Assembly (NCBI RefSeq): GCF_001753165.1
Contig: NZ_CP017448.1
Span: 2,312,462 to 2,376,461, forward strand
Direction of reading: 5' to 3'
DNA length: 64,000 nucleotides
Source: Acidihalobacter aeolianus
Lineage (GTDB): Bacteria; Pseudomonadota; Gammaproteobacteria; DSM-5130; Acidihalobacteraceae
A program made the position numbers and the translations under genes. Positions 47,683 to 56,066 of the stretch are shown here, piece after piece (positions within the stretch are counted from its first letter, which is position 1; each line of letters begins with the position of its first letter). The notes under the pieces are model-generated. The model saw only the letters and a program-made list of their open reading frames with translations, searched no databases and was not told the origin of the DNA.

Positions 47683-47973
47683 ATGGAATCGCCGGTTTCC
47701 CTGTATCCAGCCGAGCCGCCCGTTGGGGGGTGGGGGGACCTGGATGTGTTTGATGAATTCCTGCGTTGGTCGGTGTCGCACGGCGCGTCCGATATCAAGA
47801 TCACGCCGACCGATCCGATTTCGTTGTCGATCTCGGGGGCGTGGTGGGCAGTGACTCGGCGCGCGCTCAAAAGTTTCATACGGCATGAGTTTCGGCTATG
47901 CCGCACACAGCAAACCCTGAGCCATGAGGTAAAGTCCAGGTATGACTGTCAGAAGGGTAAAACCAGATTTTAA
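47683..47973 (+). pseudogene. Truncated dotB/traJ-like ATPase
   Basis: The first 60 residues match the N-terminus of DotB: WSVSHGASDIKITPTDPI and ISGAWWAVTRRAL are typical. After residue 65 or so the similarity stops, and the frame ends 30 codons later without the Walker A, Asp-box or His-box of the ATPase. Only a fragment remains, so the secretion system is not complete here. Confidence 0.75.
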
Positions 47974-48178
47974 CGTATCCGCTCAACCTTCATCGCCCAG
48001 GTCAGGCACGACTATTGGCATCAAATCATGCATACGATCAGATAAGACCATGCGGTCGTGTTCGTGCTTGGATACGAGTCTTCCTCATGGGTTTCGGTAG
48101 CGAGTTGATACCAACTCGCTACCGATTCGAGCAGCCGACAGTATTTACCCACATGATCAAGTGGGTAAATAGTGAGGT
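47974..48178. other. Gene-free stretch with two strong inverted repeats
   Basis: No coding frame is recognised after the dotB homology ends near 47875. TCGGTAGCGAGTTG (48094-48107) and its exact complement (48112-48125) form a 14-bp stem around ATAC. TATTTACCCAC (48142-48152) and its complement (48161-48171) form an 11-bp stem 8 bases past the stop of the cytochrome gene and may end its transcript, although no T-run follows. Confidence 0.6.
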
Positions 48179-48634
48179 TTATTTCGGCTTACCGCCCATG
48201 TCGATCGGCTTGCCCTGCGACAGCGAGGTCAGATAGGCGACCATGCTGCTCATGGCCATGCTGCCCGGGGCCGGCGGCTTGCCCTTGAGGCCGCGGGCGA
48301 TGCAGCCGCGGATCTGGTCTTCGAGGGTGATGACCTTGTGCGCGCGCGGGTTGTAGCGCGGGAAGATCGCTGCGGCGTTGGCCAGGCTGGGGAAACGGTG
48401 GCCATGCACGATGGTCGGACCCATGCCCGCTGCGCGGTGGCAGGTCTCGCACGTTGCACCGTCACCGCCGAAGGTATCGTGAATGAACATGTGCTTGCCG
48501 TGATTGATGGCTTCCTGCAGAGGGCCGGGAGCCGCGTTTGCGCTCGCCATGGCGCCGAATCCTGCGATTGCAAGGCCTAGCGCGAGGGCTTTCAGGCGCT
48601 TGACGTTTCCTTGTGCTGCTGACACTCGGGACAT
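48179..48634 (-). CDS. Periplasmic c-type cytochrome (one haem)
   Basis: A 151-residue protein with a signal peptide (cleavage near ANAAPG) and one CxxCH haem site, CETCH. MSSM near the C-terminus could supply the axial Met. HGHRFPSLANAAAIFPRYNPR and ITLEDQIRGCIARGLKGKPP resemble the class I cytochromes associated with sulfur oxidation (SoxX/SoxA-like small cytochromes), but no sox genes are in the window. The start has a good GGAGAGAG site. The electron partners are unknown. Confidence 0.88.
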   Translation of the reverse strand: MSRVSAAQGNVKRLKALALGLAIAGFGAMASANAAPGPLQEAINHGKHMFIHDTFGGDGATCETCHRAAGMGPTIVHGHRFPSLANAAAIFPRYNPRAHKVITLEDQIRGCIARGLKGKPPAPGSMAMSSMVAYLTSLSQGKPIDMGGKPK

Positions 48635-48735
48635 GCCACTCTCTCCTTATGATGGTTGGATAGGTTCGGGACGGCCGCAGGGCGACATCCGCGAATCCAA
48701 TAGGATGTGACCGCCGTGGCGTGGGTTCGTTCCCT

Positions 48736-49002
48736 AGGGCCTGTTCACACGATGCAGTGGAGCGCTGTTGTGACTGAAAAACCGCCCATCAAGGCGCGAG
48801 GAGCGCAGTTTGGTGACGCCAAATCAGTGACGAGCAACACAGAGCGGCAGTTTTTCAGCCGCAACCCGCAGGGCCGGGCCGCTTTCCGCATCTCGCGGTG
48901 TTGCCGCTCGCTCATGTGGCCGGCCACACCGCGCTCGCGGCGCCTGCCGAGCCGCGTAAAGTGGCTCCGGCAGCACACCACCCCATAGTGTGAACAGGCC
49001 CT
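48736..49002. mobile_element. MITE-like element with 15-bp terminal inverted repeats
   Basis: A 267-bp segment starts AGGGCCTGTTCACAC (48736-48750) and ends with the exact complement (48988-49002). It encodes nothing convincing. The small size, perfect inverted repeats and lack of a transposase fit a miniature inverted-repeat element moved by an IS elsewhere in the genome. Its right end is 10 bases from the hslR stop. No target duplication was obvious. Confidence 0.75.
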
Positions 49003-49011
49003 GGACGCGCA

Positions 49012-49407
49012 TCAGTCGTGACCGCGCAACTGACGGATACGCCGGCGCGCATGCTTGTCCGGCCGCTGTGCGGGTGCGACCGCCCCGGCTCGCTCGAAAC
49101 GCCTTTCCTGCGCACGTGTTTCCCGAGCCTGCCGCGCAGCTTCGTTTTCGGCGTAGAGGGCCTGCGCTGCCGTTGCCGGACCACGCCGCTCGCTGAGTTG
49201 TACGATCTCGACTTCGTAGCGATCCTCGCCGCGCAGGATCGCCAGGCGATCGCCCGGCTTGACCCCGCGCGACGGCTTTACGCGCGCCCCGTTGAGATGT
49301 ACCTTGCCCCCGTTCACGGCGGCGGCCGCCAGTGTACGCGTCTTGAAGAAGCGCGCAGCCCACAGCCATTTATCGATCCTGACCGATTCTCCCGACGGCG
49401 ACTGCAT
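49012..49407 (-). CDS. hslR: Heat-shock protein Hsp15, S4-domain RNA-binding protein
   Basis: Hsp15 rescues stalled 50S subunits carrying peptidyl-tRNA. The 131 residues carry the S4 domain (RIDKWLWAARFFKTR, GGKVHLNG, GDRL) and a basic C-terminal tail. I choose ATG 49407, preceded by GGAGG; the frame is open 13 codons further up. The MITE-like element lies immediately downstream. Confidence 0.93.
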   Translation of the reverse strand: MQSPSGESVRIDKWLWAARFFKTRTLAAAAVNGGKVHLNGARVKPSRGVKPGDRLAILRGEDRYEVEIVQLSERRGPATAAQALYAENEAARQARETRAQERRFERAGAVAPAQRPDKHARRRIRQLRGHD

Positions 49408-49457
49408 CAGCGACTGCCTCCTTTGCTCATCTGCAACCCCATCCAACGGAGACGCCC

Positions 49458-50123
49458 ATGGCCCTTGAACTGATCAGCTTCAAGCTTTGCCCCTTCGTGC
49501 AGCGCAGCGTCGTCACGCTGCTGCACAAGCAGGTGCCCTTCGACATCACCTATATCGACCTCGCCAGCCCGCCCGACTGGTTTCTCAAGATCTCGCCCTT
49601 CGGCAAGGTGCCGGCACTGCGCCTGGACGACGGCAGCGCGCTGTTCGAATCCGCGATCATCAACGAGTACATCGACGACATCACGCCGCCGCACCTGAAC
49701 CCGGAGGACCCGCTGGTCCGGGCGCGCAACCGCAGCTGGATCCAGTTCGGCGAGCAGTGCATCGGCGATCAGTATCATCTCACAGTGGCCAAGGACGAAG
49801 AGGCCTTCGAGACGGTGCGCGCCCGCGCCGAAGGCAACCTGGACAAGGTGGAGGCGATTCTCGGCGAGGGGCCCTACTTCAACGGCGAGCGCTTCTCGCT
49901 GGTCGACGCCGCCTATGCGCCGATCTTCATGCGCTATGCACTGATCAAGCCGATGGACGATGTGATGCCGGAATCCCGCTATCCGCGACTGAACGCGTGG
50001 GCACGCACGCTACTGGCCCTGCCTGAGGTGCAACGCTCGGTGGTGGACGAGTTCCCGACCCTGTTCGCCGAGTATGTGCGCAAGAACAGCGCTTACGCCG
50101 CCGAACGGCTGATCGCCGCCTGA
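49458..50123 (+). CDS. Glutathione S-transferase family protein
   Basis: A 221-residue GST-fold protein. The thioredoxin-like N-terminal domain opens with LISFKLCPFVQRS; the CPF motif puts a Cys at the catalytic position as in omega-class and StsA-like GSTs. GKVPAL has the cis-Pro and ESAIINEY the glutathione-contacting Glu-Ser. A helical C-terminal domain follows. The substrate is unknown. Confidence 0.92.
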   Translation: MALELISFKLCPFVQRSVVTLLHKQVPFDITYIDLASPPDWFLKISPFGKVPALRLDDGSALFESAIINEYIDDITPPHLNPEDPLVRARNRSWIQFGEQCIGDQYHLTVAKDEEAFETVRARAEGNLDKVEAILGEGPYFNGERFSLVDAAYAPIFMRYALIKPMDDVMPESRYPRLNAWARTLLALPEVQRSVVDEFPTLFAEYVRKNSAYAAERLIAA

Positions 50124-50130
50124 GCATTGG

Positions 50131-50571
50131 TCAGCGCAGCCACTCGACGATGCGTTCCTCAATGTCGTCGACCTCGCGCTCGCTCACGCAGCGACCGCGA
50201 ACGGAGATGCCGGCACGGTGCACCGCCTCGCGGTCGCCGCACTCGAGGTGGTGCCACTCCGGCAATGTCTGACCGGCGGCGAGCAGCCGGTAGGCACAGG
50301 TCGCCGGCAGCCAGTCGAAATTTTGCAGGTCGCGCAGGGTAAGCTCGATGCAGTCAGGGACTACTCGGCGGCGGTGTGTGTAATCGCGGCACTGGCAGGC
50401 CTGGGCATCGAGCAGATGGCAGGCGACGTCGGTGAAGAAGAGTTCGCCGGTGTCCTCGTCCTGCAGCTTGTGCAGGCAGCAGCGGCCGCAGCCGTCGCAC
50501 ACCGCCTCCCATTCCTCCGCGGTCATCTGCGCCAGCGGAATGCGGCGCCAAAACTCGACTCTCAAGCTCAT
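50131..50571 (-). CDS. ycgN: YcgN-family cysteine-cluster protein (UPF0260)
   Basis: A 146-residue protein with the conserved Cys pattern of the YcgN/YkgJ-like family: CDGCGRCC near residue 25, then CHLL, CQCRDY, and PATCAYRLL. These Cys are thought to bind a metal or Fe-S cluster; the function is not established. It overlaps the following minus-strand gene's upstream neighbour by 4 bases and is convergent with the GST gene. Confidence 0.9.
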   Translation of the reverse strand: MSLRVEFWRRIPLAQMTAEEWEAVCDGCGRCCLHKLQDEDTGELFFTDVACHLLDAQACQCRDYTHRRRVVPDCIELTLRDLQNFDWLPATCAYRLLAAGQTLPEWHHLECGDREAVHRAGISVRGRCVSEREVDDIEERIVEWLR

Positions 50572-51248
50572 CCCCTCTTCGCGTAGTCGCCCGCCATGCC
50601 TTCGATGCGCGCACGCACGGCAGGGAATGCCGAGGGCGCGACATAGTGCAGCATCGCCCGACCGTCCGAGTGCCGCAACAGCGCCAGCCCCCGGTCGGGA
50701 TAGAGCCAGTAGGTCTGGCCGTCCGCCACCTCGATCCGGGTTGCCGGCTTGCCGAAGGATTTCAACGCCAGATCCACATCGTATCGCACGCGCGGTACAT
50801 AGGTGATGCCGACGATAGGCAGTCCCAGCGCTTCGTGTACGGTCTGCTCGGTCAGCTCCATGCGCCAGGCACCGGTGACGGTCGGCTGCCGGGCGATGGC
50901 AGAGGCTGCAAAAGCGCGCAGAGTGCCTGCCGAGGCATCGAGTGTCACTTCTAGGCGGGCCTCGAACATACCGAGGGTGAGCGTGCCGTAGTATGCCTCG
51001 AGACTCAGGTGCCCATTGGATGATTCGAACAGCGCGACACGCGGCACACTGTGCAGACGCTGGTCGAGTTCGCGTGCCGTGGTCCGTCCCAACGTCACAC
51101 CGAACACCCGCGACGCACCCTCCGGAAGACGCTCGACCTGCCAGGGCAGGTCCGTAACCTCAGTCGGTTTGCCGTGCCCAAACCAGCTTGCCGCACCCAG
51201 CAGCAGGACCAGCACCAACAACACCCAGAGCAGGCTGTTGCGCAACAT
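50568..51248 (-). CDS. Membrane-anchored protein of unknown function
   Basis: A 226-residue protein with one N-terminal membrane helix (residues 5-22) and a soluble remainder, probably periplasmic. I do not recognise the family. The sequence has repeated beta-rich stretches such as LSLEAYYGTLTLGMFEARLEV. ATG 51248 has GGGGGAT upstream; the frame is open far upstream, but only antisense to other genes. It ends overlapping the ycgN start by 4 bases, so the two are probably one operon. Confidence 0.8.
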   Translation of the reverse strand: MLRNSLLWVLLVLVLLLGAASWFGHGKPTEVTDLPWQVERLPEGASRVFGVTLGRTTARELDQRLHSVPRVALFESSNGHLSLEAYYGTLTLGMFEARLEVTLDASAGTLRAFAASAIARQPTVTGAWRMELTEQTVHEALGLPIVGITYVPRVRYDVDLALKSFGKPATRIEVADGQTYWLYPDRGLALLRHSDGRAMLHYVAPSAFPAVRARIEGMAGDYAKRG

Positions 51249-51344
51249 CAAGATCCCCCCATTTGGACCCAGTTTAGCATCCGCCGTAGCCGGAACCGGC
51301 TGATATACTGCCGCCCATCCCAAGCATTCTGGAGACCCGTGAAG

Positions 51345-51956
51345 ATGCTCCCCGACTATCGACCGGATACCTCGCTGTGCGAGCGCTTCGCGGATTTCCG
51401 CGAGCGCGGCTACTGGGTGTTCTACGCACCCAATACCAGCGAAGGCGAGGAAGCGCGTGCCTATGGCGTGCTGTTCGACATCCTGCGCAAGAAGACCGCG
51501 ATCATGATGATCTCGCCCGCCGACTCCGAGCGCTACGAGCCGGTTTATCGCGACGCGCTCAAATACAGCCTGCCGACAATCCGGCATACGCGCCTGTTCA
51601 CTTCGAAGGTGCCCAAGAACAACCGCATCTATTTCATCGAGGACCCTGAGCCGGTGTCCGATTTTTACGCCTGCGCCGATGTGGTGCTGCTCGGCGGCAC
51701 GCTGACTGCTGAAGCGACCTCCGAGCCCGATCTCGTCACGCCGATTCTCGCCGGTAAACCGGTGATCGCCGGCCCTGGCGGTCAGCGCAACCCGGATGTC
51801 GCGGCCGCCGCCGCGGCCGGCGTGATCCGCCGCACCGATACGGTCGAGGAAATGGCCGACGCCCTGCGTGCACTGCAGGACGATCCGGAAGCGACCCGGA
51901 AGCTCTGTGCCGATGCGCGCGCCTGGCTCGAGGCCCGCACGGACAAGTCCGCATGA
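51345..51956 (+). CDS. GT-B C-terminal-half protein, Kdo-transferase-like
   Basis: A 203-residue protein that resembles only the C-terminal nucleotide-sugar-binding half of GT30 Kdo transferases (WaaA): YFIEDPEPVSDFYACADVVL, then LGGTL and GKPVIAGP. No acceptor-binding half is present upstream, so it cannot be a standard GT-B enzyme alone. The start is ATG 51345 or GTG 51339 (TGGAG at 51330). It overlaps the next gene by 4 bases. It could be a nucleotide-sugar-binding partner, or a relic; the complete frame argues for a real protein. Confidence 0.75.
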   Translation: MLPDYRPDTSLCERFADFRERGYWVFYAPNTSEGEEARAYGVLFDILRKKTAIMMISPADSERYEPVYRDALKYSLPTIRHTRLFTSKVPKNNRIYFIEDPEPVSDFYACADVVLLGGTLTAEATSEPDLVTPILAGKPVIAGPGGQRNPDVAAAAAAGVIRRTDTVEEMADALRALQDDPEATRKLCADARAWLEARTDKSA

Positions 51957-52465
51957 ACGAACGCGCCGAAGATCCGCAGGACGCACTGGACGCGCTCCAT
52001 GCGCAGTGCCGTTCGCTGATTCTCGCGACGCTCGACGAGAACGGGTGCCCGCACGCCAGCCCCGCTCCCTTCGTGCGCGATGCCGGCGGCGACTACCACG
52101 TATTCGTCAGCGGACTGGCCGCACACACGCGCCATCTGGCCTCCGGTCGACCGGTGTCGGTGCTGCTGGTGCGCGACGAAGCGGACAGTCCGCAGATCTT
52201 CGCCCGCGCCCGGCTCAGCCAGGTCTGCGAGGTGACCGAAACCGAGGTGCACGCGCCCGCGGGCAGCGCCCTGCTGGCGGCCTTCGCGGAACGCTTCGGC
52301 AACGTGATCGAGGTGCTGCGCAGCCTGCCGGATTTTCGCCTGTTCCGCCTGCACCCGCTGGATGGCGGACGCCTGGTGACCGGTTTCGGCCGCGCCTACG
52401 ATCTCGTCGGCGGGGAGATCCGCCCGGTGGGCCCGCCGTCCGCCGGCGACGCCGCTCAGGACTGA
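51953..52465 (+). CDS. HugZ/HutZ-like flavin-fold protein
   Basis: A 170-residue split-barrel protein of the pyridoxamine-phosphate-oxidase-like superfamily, close to HugZ/HutZ haem-utilisation proteins: LILATLDENGCPHASPAPFV, then FVSGLAAHTRHLASG, and a C-terminal FRLHPLDGGRLVTGFGRAY segment. Known members degrade haem. No haem uptake genes are near, so the exact role is uncertain. It is translationally coupled to the previous gene. Confidence 0.88.
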   Translation: MNERAEDPQDALDALHAQCRSLILATLDENGCPHASPAPFVRDAGGDYHVFVSGLAAHTRHLASGRPVSVLLVRDEADSPQIFARARLSQVCEVTETEVHAPAGSALLAAFAERFGNVIEVLRSLPDFRLFRLHPLDGGRLVTGFGRAYDLVGGEIRPVGPPSAGDAAQD

Positions 52466-53097
52466 CGCGCGCGGAACTCGCGCAACCAGCGTTCGGCCGC
52501 TTCGCCCGCGCGCAGGCGATCTTCCGCACCCAGTTCGCGCGCCACCCGCTCGCGGTAGCGGGCCGCATTCGCCGCGCCCAACTCGGCCGCGATGGCGAAC
52601 CACTTGAAGGCGTCGACGTCGCTGCGCGTCACTCCTTCGCCCATCGCGAAACAACGCCCGAGATTGCTCGCCGCATGCGCCTCGCCCGCCTCGGCCGCGC
52701 GGTAATACCAGCGCGCCGCCTGGTCCGCGTCCCGCGGCAGTCCCTCGCCGGTGTCGTACTTGAGGCCGAGCTGGAACTGCGCCTGCGGATTGCCCGCCTC
52801 CGCGGCGACCCAGAACCAGTGTGCCGCCTGCTGCGGATCGCGCTCGACGCCGTCGCCTCCGTCGAGCATCAGCGCGAGGTTGAGCGCAGCATCCGCAAAG
52901 CCCTGCGCGGCGGCTGCGCGATAATAGGCGGCGGCCAGCGGCTTGTCCGCGGCGACGCCTTCGCCCTGATCGTAGATCACCCCGAGGTTGTATTGCGCAC
53001 GCACGTCGCCCTGATCGGCCAGCATGCGCCACAGGCGCAGCGCGCCCTCGCGGTCGCCGCGCAGGTAGAGGTCGAGCGCCGTGTTGAAATCCGTCAT
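52456..53097 (-). CDS. Sel1-repeat protein
   Basis: A 213-residue helical-repeat protein with four clear Sel1-like repeats, each containing A..NLG..Y..GEGV...A..W...AA.G. No signal peptide is seen from ATG 53097, so it is probably cytoplasmic, acting in protein-protein binding. The frame is open to 53184, but the extension has no ribosome binding site. It is divergent from the following GT4 gene. Confidence 0.88.
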   Translation of the reverse strand: MTDFNTALDLYLRGDREGALRLWRMLADQGDVRAQYNLGVIYDQGEGVAADKPLAAAYYRAAAAQGFADAALNLALMLDGGDGVERDPQQAAHWFWVAAEAGNPQAQFQLGLKYDTGEGLPRDADQAARWYYRAAEAGEAHAASNLGRCFAMGEGVTRSDVDAFKWFAIAAELGAANAARYRERVARELGAEDRLRAGEAAERWLREFRARQS

Positions 53098-53131
53098 ACT
53101 GTCGTATTGATGCGTGATTGATGGATTGTGA

Positions 53132-54292
53132 GTGAGTAAAAGCCAAACCCCGATGCCGGCCATGCATCTGTGCGACATCACCATGTTCTATGCGCCCGAA
53201 AGCGGTGGCGTGCGCCGGTATCTCGATGCCAAGCGGCAATGGCTGGCGCATCATACGCTGGCCCGCCACAGCCTGCTGGCCCCCGGCACGCGCCTGGCCC
53301 AGGACACGCCGGGCACCTTCACCGTGCCGGCACCGCCGCTGCCCTTCTCCAACGGCTACCGCTTCCCGCTGCGCCGCGGCCCCTGGGTGCGCAAGCTGGT
53401 GGAGCTGTCGCCCGACCTGATCGAAGCGGGCGATCCCTACCGTCTGGCCGGTGCGGCGCTGACCGCCGGGGAGCGACTGGGCGTGCCTGTGATCGGATTC
53501 TACCATTCCGACCTCCCGCGCCTGCTGGCCAAACGCCTGGGACCGCGCACCCTGCCCATCACGCAGGCCTATGTCCGCCGCCTCTACCGGCGCTTCGATC
53601 ATGTGCTCACGCCCAGTCGCACGATGCTCGAACACCTGCAGGAACTGGGCGTCGAGCGGGTTTCGGTACAGCCCCTCGGAGTCGATGCGGTGGGTTTCCA
53701 CCCCCGTCATCGCGACCCGCACCTACGGCGCCAGCTCGGCATCGGCGCACACACGCACCTGCTGATCTTCGCCGGACGCTACGCCCGCGAAAAGAATCTG
53801 GAACAACTGGTCGAGGCGTTCAAGCGGCTCGGCCCCCACTACCATCTGCTGCTGGTCGGGCCGGACATGCCCTTCCCTTCCAACGGCAACGTGAGCTGTT
53901 TCTCGCACTTCTTCTCTGCCCAGGAACTGGCTCGCATGCTCGCTTCCGCGGACGCGCTGGTACACGCCGGCGACAACGAGACCTTCGGTCTGATCGTGCT
54001 CGAGGCGATGGCCAGCGGCATCCCGGCCGTCGGCGTCGATGCCGGCGCCATTCCCGAGCTGATCAATCCGGCGGTAGGCGCGCTCGCGCGCAGCAGCGCA
54101 CCAGCGCATCTGGCGGAGGCGGTGGAACACCTGTTCACTCAGGACGTCGCGGCGATGGGCCGCGAGGCACGACGGCAGGTCGAGGCCCACTGGACGTGGG
54201 ATCGCGCCTTCACTCAGCTTTTCCAAACCTACTGCCGGCTGCTGGGCGCCGGCAGCCCCGAGCAGGAGACCGGCCGCCGTGCCAGCGCCTGA
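53132..54292 (+). CDS. Family 4 glycosyltransferase
   Basis: A 386-residue GT-B glycosyltransferase starting at GTG 53132. ESGGVRRYLD is the acceptor-side glycine loop, FAGRYAREKNLEQLVEAF begins the nucleotide-binding half and NETFGLIVLEAMASGIPAVG is the E-x7-E block. It is first in a three-gene operon with a deacetylase-like gene (14-base overlap) and a flippase-like membrane protein. It resembles the mannosyl/glucosyl GT4 enzymes that act on lipids such as PimB/MgtA, but the substrate is unproven. Confidence 0.92.
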   Translation: MSKSQTPMPAMHLCDITMFYAPESGGVRRYLDAKRQWLAHHTLARHSLLAPGTRLAQDTPGTFTVPAPPLPFSNGYRFPLRRGPWVRKLVELSPDLIEAGDPYRLAGAALTAGERLGVPVIGFYHSDLPRLLAKRLGPRTLPITQAYVRRLYRRFDHVLTPSRTMLEHLQELGVERVSVQPLGVDAVGFHPRHRDPHLRRQLGIGAHTHLLIFAGRYAREKNLEQLVEAFKRLGPHYHLLLVGPDMPFPSNGNVSCFSHFFSAQELARMLASADALVHAGDNETFGLIVLEAMASGIPAVGVDAGAIPELINPAVGALARSSAPAHLAEAVEHLFTQDVAAMGREARRQVEAHWTWDRAFTQLFQTYCRLLGAGSPEQETGRRASA

Positions 54293-55049
54293 AACGAACC
54301 GCGCACCGCGTGCCGTCAGCGTGGTGCTGCACGATGTCGCCCCCGCCACCTGGCCGGCCTGTGCTTCGCTGCTCAAGACCATCGACGCCTGCGGTGAGGT
54401 GCCCGTCACCCTACTGGTGGTTCCCGACTATCACCACCGCGGCGCCATCACCGCCGACGCGGGCTTCCGCCGCGCGATCGAGGAACGCCTGCAGCGCGGC
54501 GACGAACTCGCCGTGCACGGCTTCCACCACCTCGATGACAGCGCAGCGCCGCCGAGTGGGCCGCTACAGTGGCTGACGCGCCGCATCTATACCGCCTCGG
54601 AGGGCGAGTTCGCCGCCCTGGAAGAGGATGCCGCAGAGGCACTGCTGCAGCGAGGGCTGGCCGAATTCGACGCCCTGGGCTGGCCGGTGCAGGGCTTCGT
54701 GGCACCCGCCTGGCTGATGAGCGAGGGCACCCGTGCGGCACTGGGACGCACGCGTCTGTGCTACACCTCGACCCGTACCCATCTCTATCGTCTGCCCGAC
54801 TGGCAGGTGACCGGCCACCCGAGCCTGGTGTGGAGTGTCCGCTCCGCCTGGCGCCGCGCCGCCTCGCGGGTGGTGAACGAGGTGCAGCACCGCCGTCTGC
54901 GGGCCGCCCCACTGCTGCGGCTCGGCCTGCATCCGGCCGATGCCGCCCACCCACAGGCGGTGGACTACTGGCGCAGGACCCTGGCCCACTCACTGAACGA
55001 CGACCGTACGCCGATGACCAAGGCCGCCTGGCTCGCGGCTGGCGCATGA
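54279..55049 (+). CDS. DUF2334/polysaccharide-deacetylase-like protein
   Basis: A 256-residue NodB-fold protein. VVLHDVAPATWP contains the metal/catalytic Asp position, and ELAVHGFHH supplies the His pair; RLGLHPADA near the C-terminus is the further His motif. These are the conserved blocks of the DUF2334 family. It probably removes acetyl groups from a glycan or glycolipid made by the upstream GT4. It overlaps that gene by 14 bases and the next by 4. Confidence 0.88.
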   Translation: MPAPETNRAPRAVSVVLHDVAPATWPACASLLKTIDACGEVPVTLLVVPDYHHRGAITADAGFRRAIEERLQRGDELAVHGFHHLDDSAAPPSGPLQWLTRRIYTASEGEFAALEEDAAEALLQRGLAEFDALGWPVQGFVAPAWLMSEGTRAALGRTRLCYTSTRTHLYRLPDWQVTGHPSLVWSVRSAWRRAASRVVNEVQHRRLRAAPLLRLGLHPADAAHPQAVDYWRRTLAHSLNDDRTPMTKAAWLAAGA

Positions 55050-56059
55050 AACGCGCGATACTGATCGGACTCGCCCTGCTGCTGAGCCTTGCCATCCCGT
55101 TAAGCTACGGGGGTTTTGGCGTGATCATGCAGTTGCCGGAGGTGGCTCACTGGCTGATACCGACCATCCTAGCCATGGTTTTCGTCGGCTGGCTGTTCAA
55201 CGCCGCCCGTCTGCGCCTGCTGGTTTCGGGTGTGGACGGTCACTTGAGCCGACGGCAGGCATTGGCCACCGTAATCTCCACGGAATTCGCCGGTGCGGCC
55301 TCCCCTGCCGGCGTCGGCGGGCCATTGACCTACGTCTATCTGCTGCATCAGCAACGTGTAAAGCCAGGACATGGCGCCGCGCTGTACGCCGTGGACCACA
55401 TCATGGACCTGGTGTTCTTTTCGACCGCGATGCCGCTCGCACTGGCAGTCTTCACCATCGATCGACACCTGGACCACCCGCTCTGGCTGCTCGGCCTGCT
55501 GATCGGCCTGCTGGGCTGCGGACTCGGCTTCATCTGGCTGGTGCTGCGCCGCTACCGCACAGTTTTACGTGCGTTCGGCCCGCTATTGCGGCGCCTGCGT
55601 GTGAGCATGAGCCGACGCCGGCGCCTGGCGCGCGGCGTACTTCAGTTCCGCCATGCGGTGAAGCTGCTGCTGGGCATGCCCAAGCATCGGCTGGTGACGC
55701 TGTATGCCTACTGCATGGCGCACTGGTTGCTCCGCTACAGCATCCTGCCGGTAGTGCTTTATGCCCTGCATCATCCGGTGCCGTGGTCTTATCTGTTCGT
55801 GGTGCAGGGTATGTTGCTGTTTGCCGGCCAGCTCAGCTTCCTTCCGGGTGGCACGGGCAGTGTCGAACTCGGCTTTTCCGCTCTGCTCGCTGCCTGGCTG
55901 TCGGCGGACAAGCTAGCCTTGGCGCTCATTCTCTGGCGCTTCGCCACCTTCTACTGGTACCTGCTGGCCGGGGCGCCGGTGTTTGCGGCCACCGCCGGTG
56001 CCGCCACCGGCAGGCTACTGGTTGCTCGCCGCCACCGGCACCACGAGTCGACGAGCTGA
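55046..56059 (+). CDS. UPF0104/LPG-synthase-TM family membrane protein
   Basis: A 337-residue integral membrane protein with about seven or eight helices. STEFAGAASPAGVGGPLTYVYLL and, later, LSFLPGGTGSVELGFSALL are hallmarks of the flippase-like domain found in AglD and MprF. ATG 55046 overlaps the deacetylase stop (ATGA). The context suggests that it moves or assembles a modified glycolipid across the inner membrane. Confidence 0.9.
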   Translation: MKRAILIGLALLLSLAIPLSYGGFGVIMQLPEVAHWLIPTILAMVFVGWLFNAARLRLLVSGVDGHLSRRQALATVISTEFAGAASPAGVGGPLTYVYLLHQQRVKPGHGAALYAVDHIMDLVFFSTAMPLALAVFTIDRHLDHPLWLLGLLIGLLGCGLGFIWLVLRRYRTVLRAFGPLLRRLRVSMSRRRRLARGVLQFRHAVKLLLGMPKHRLVTLYAYCMAHWLLRYSILPVVLYALHHPVPWSYLFVVQGMLLFAGQLSFLPGGTGSVELGFSALLAAWLSADKLALALILWRFATFYWYLLAGAPVFAATAGAATGRLLVARRHRHHESTS

Positions 56060-56066
56060 AGCGTCG

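Noticed and set aside
48179-48634. SoxX or SoxA assignment for the cytochrome
   Set aside because: General resemblance only. No other sox gene is present, so I leave it as a generic c-type cytochrome.
51782-53722. 646-codon minus-strand ORF
   Set aside because: It runs antisense through the HugZ-like gene and the start of GT4 and overlaps the Sel1 gene in another frame; composition is that of a shadow frame.
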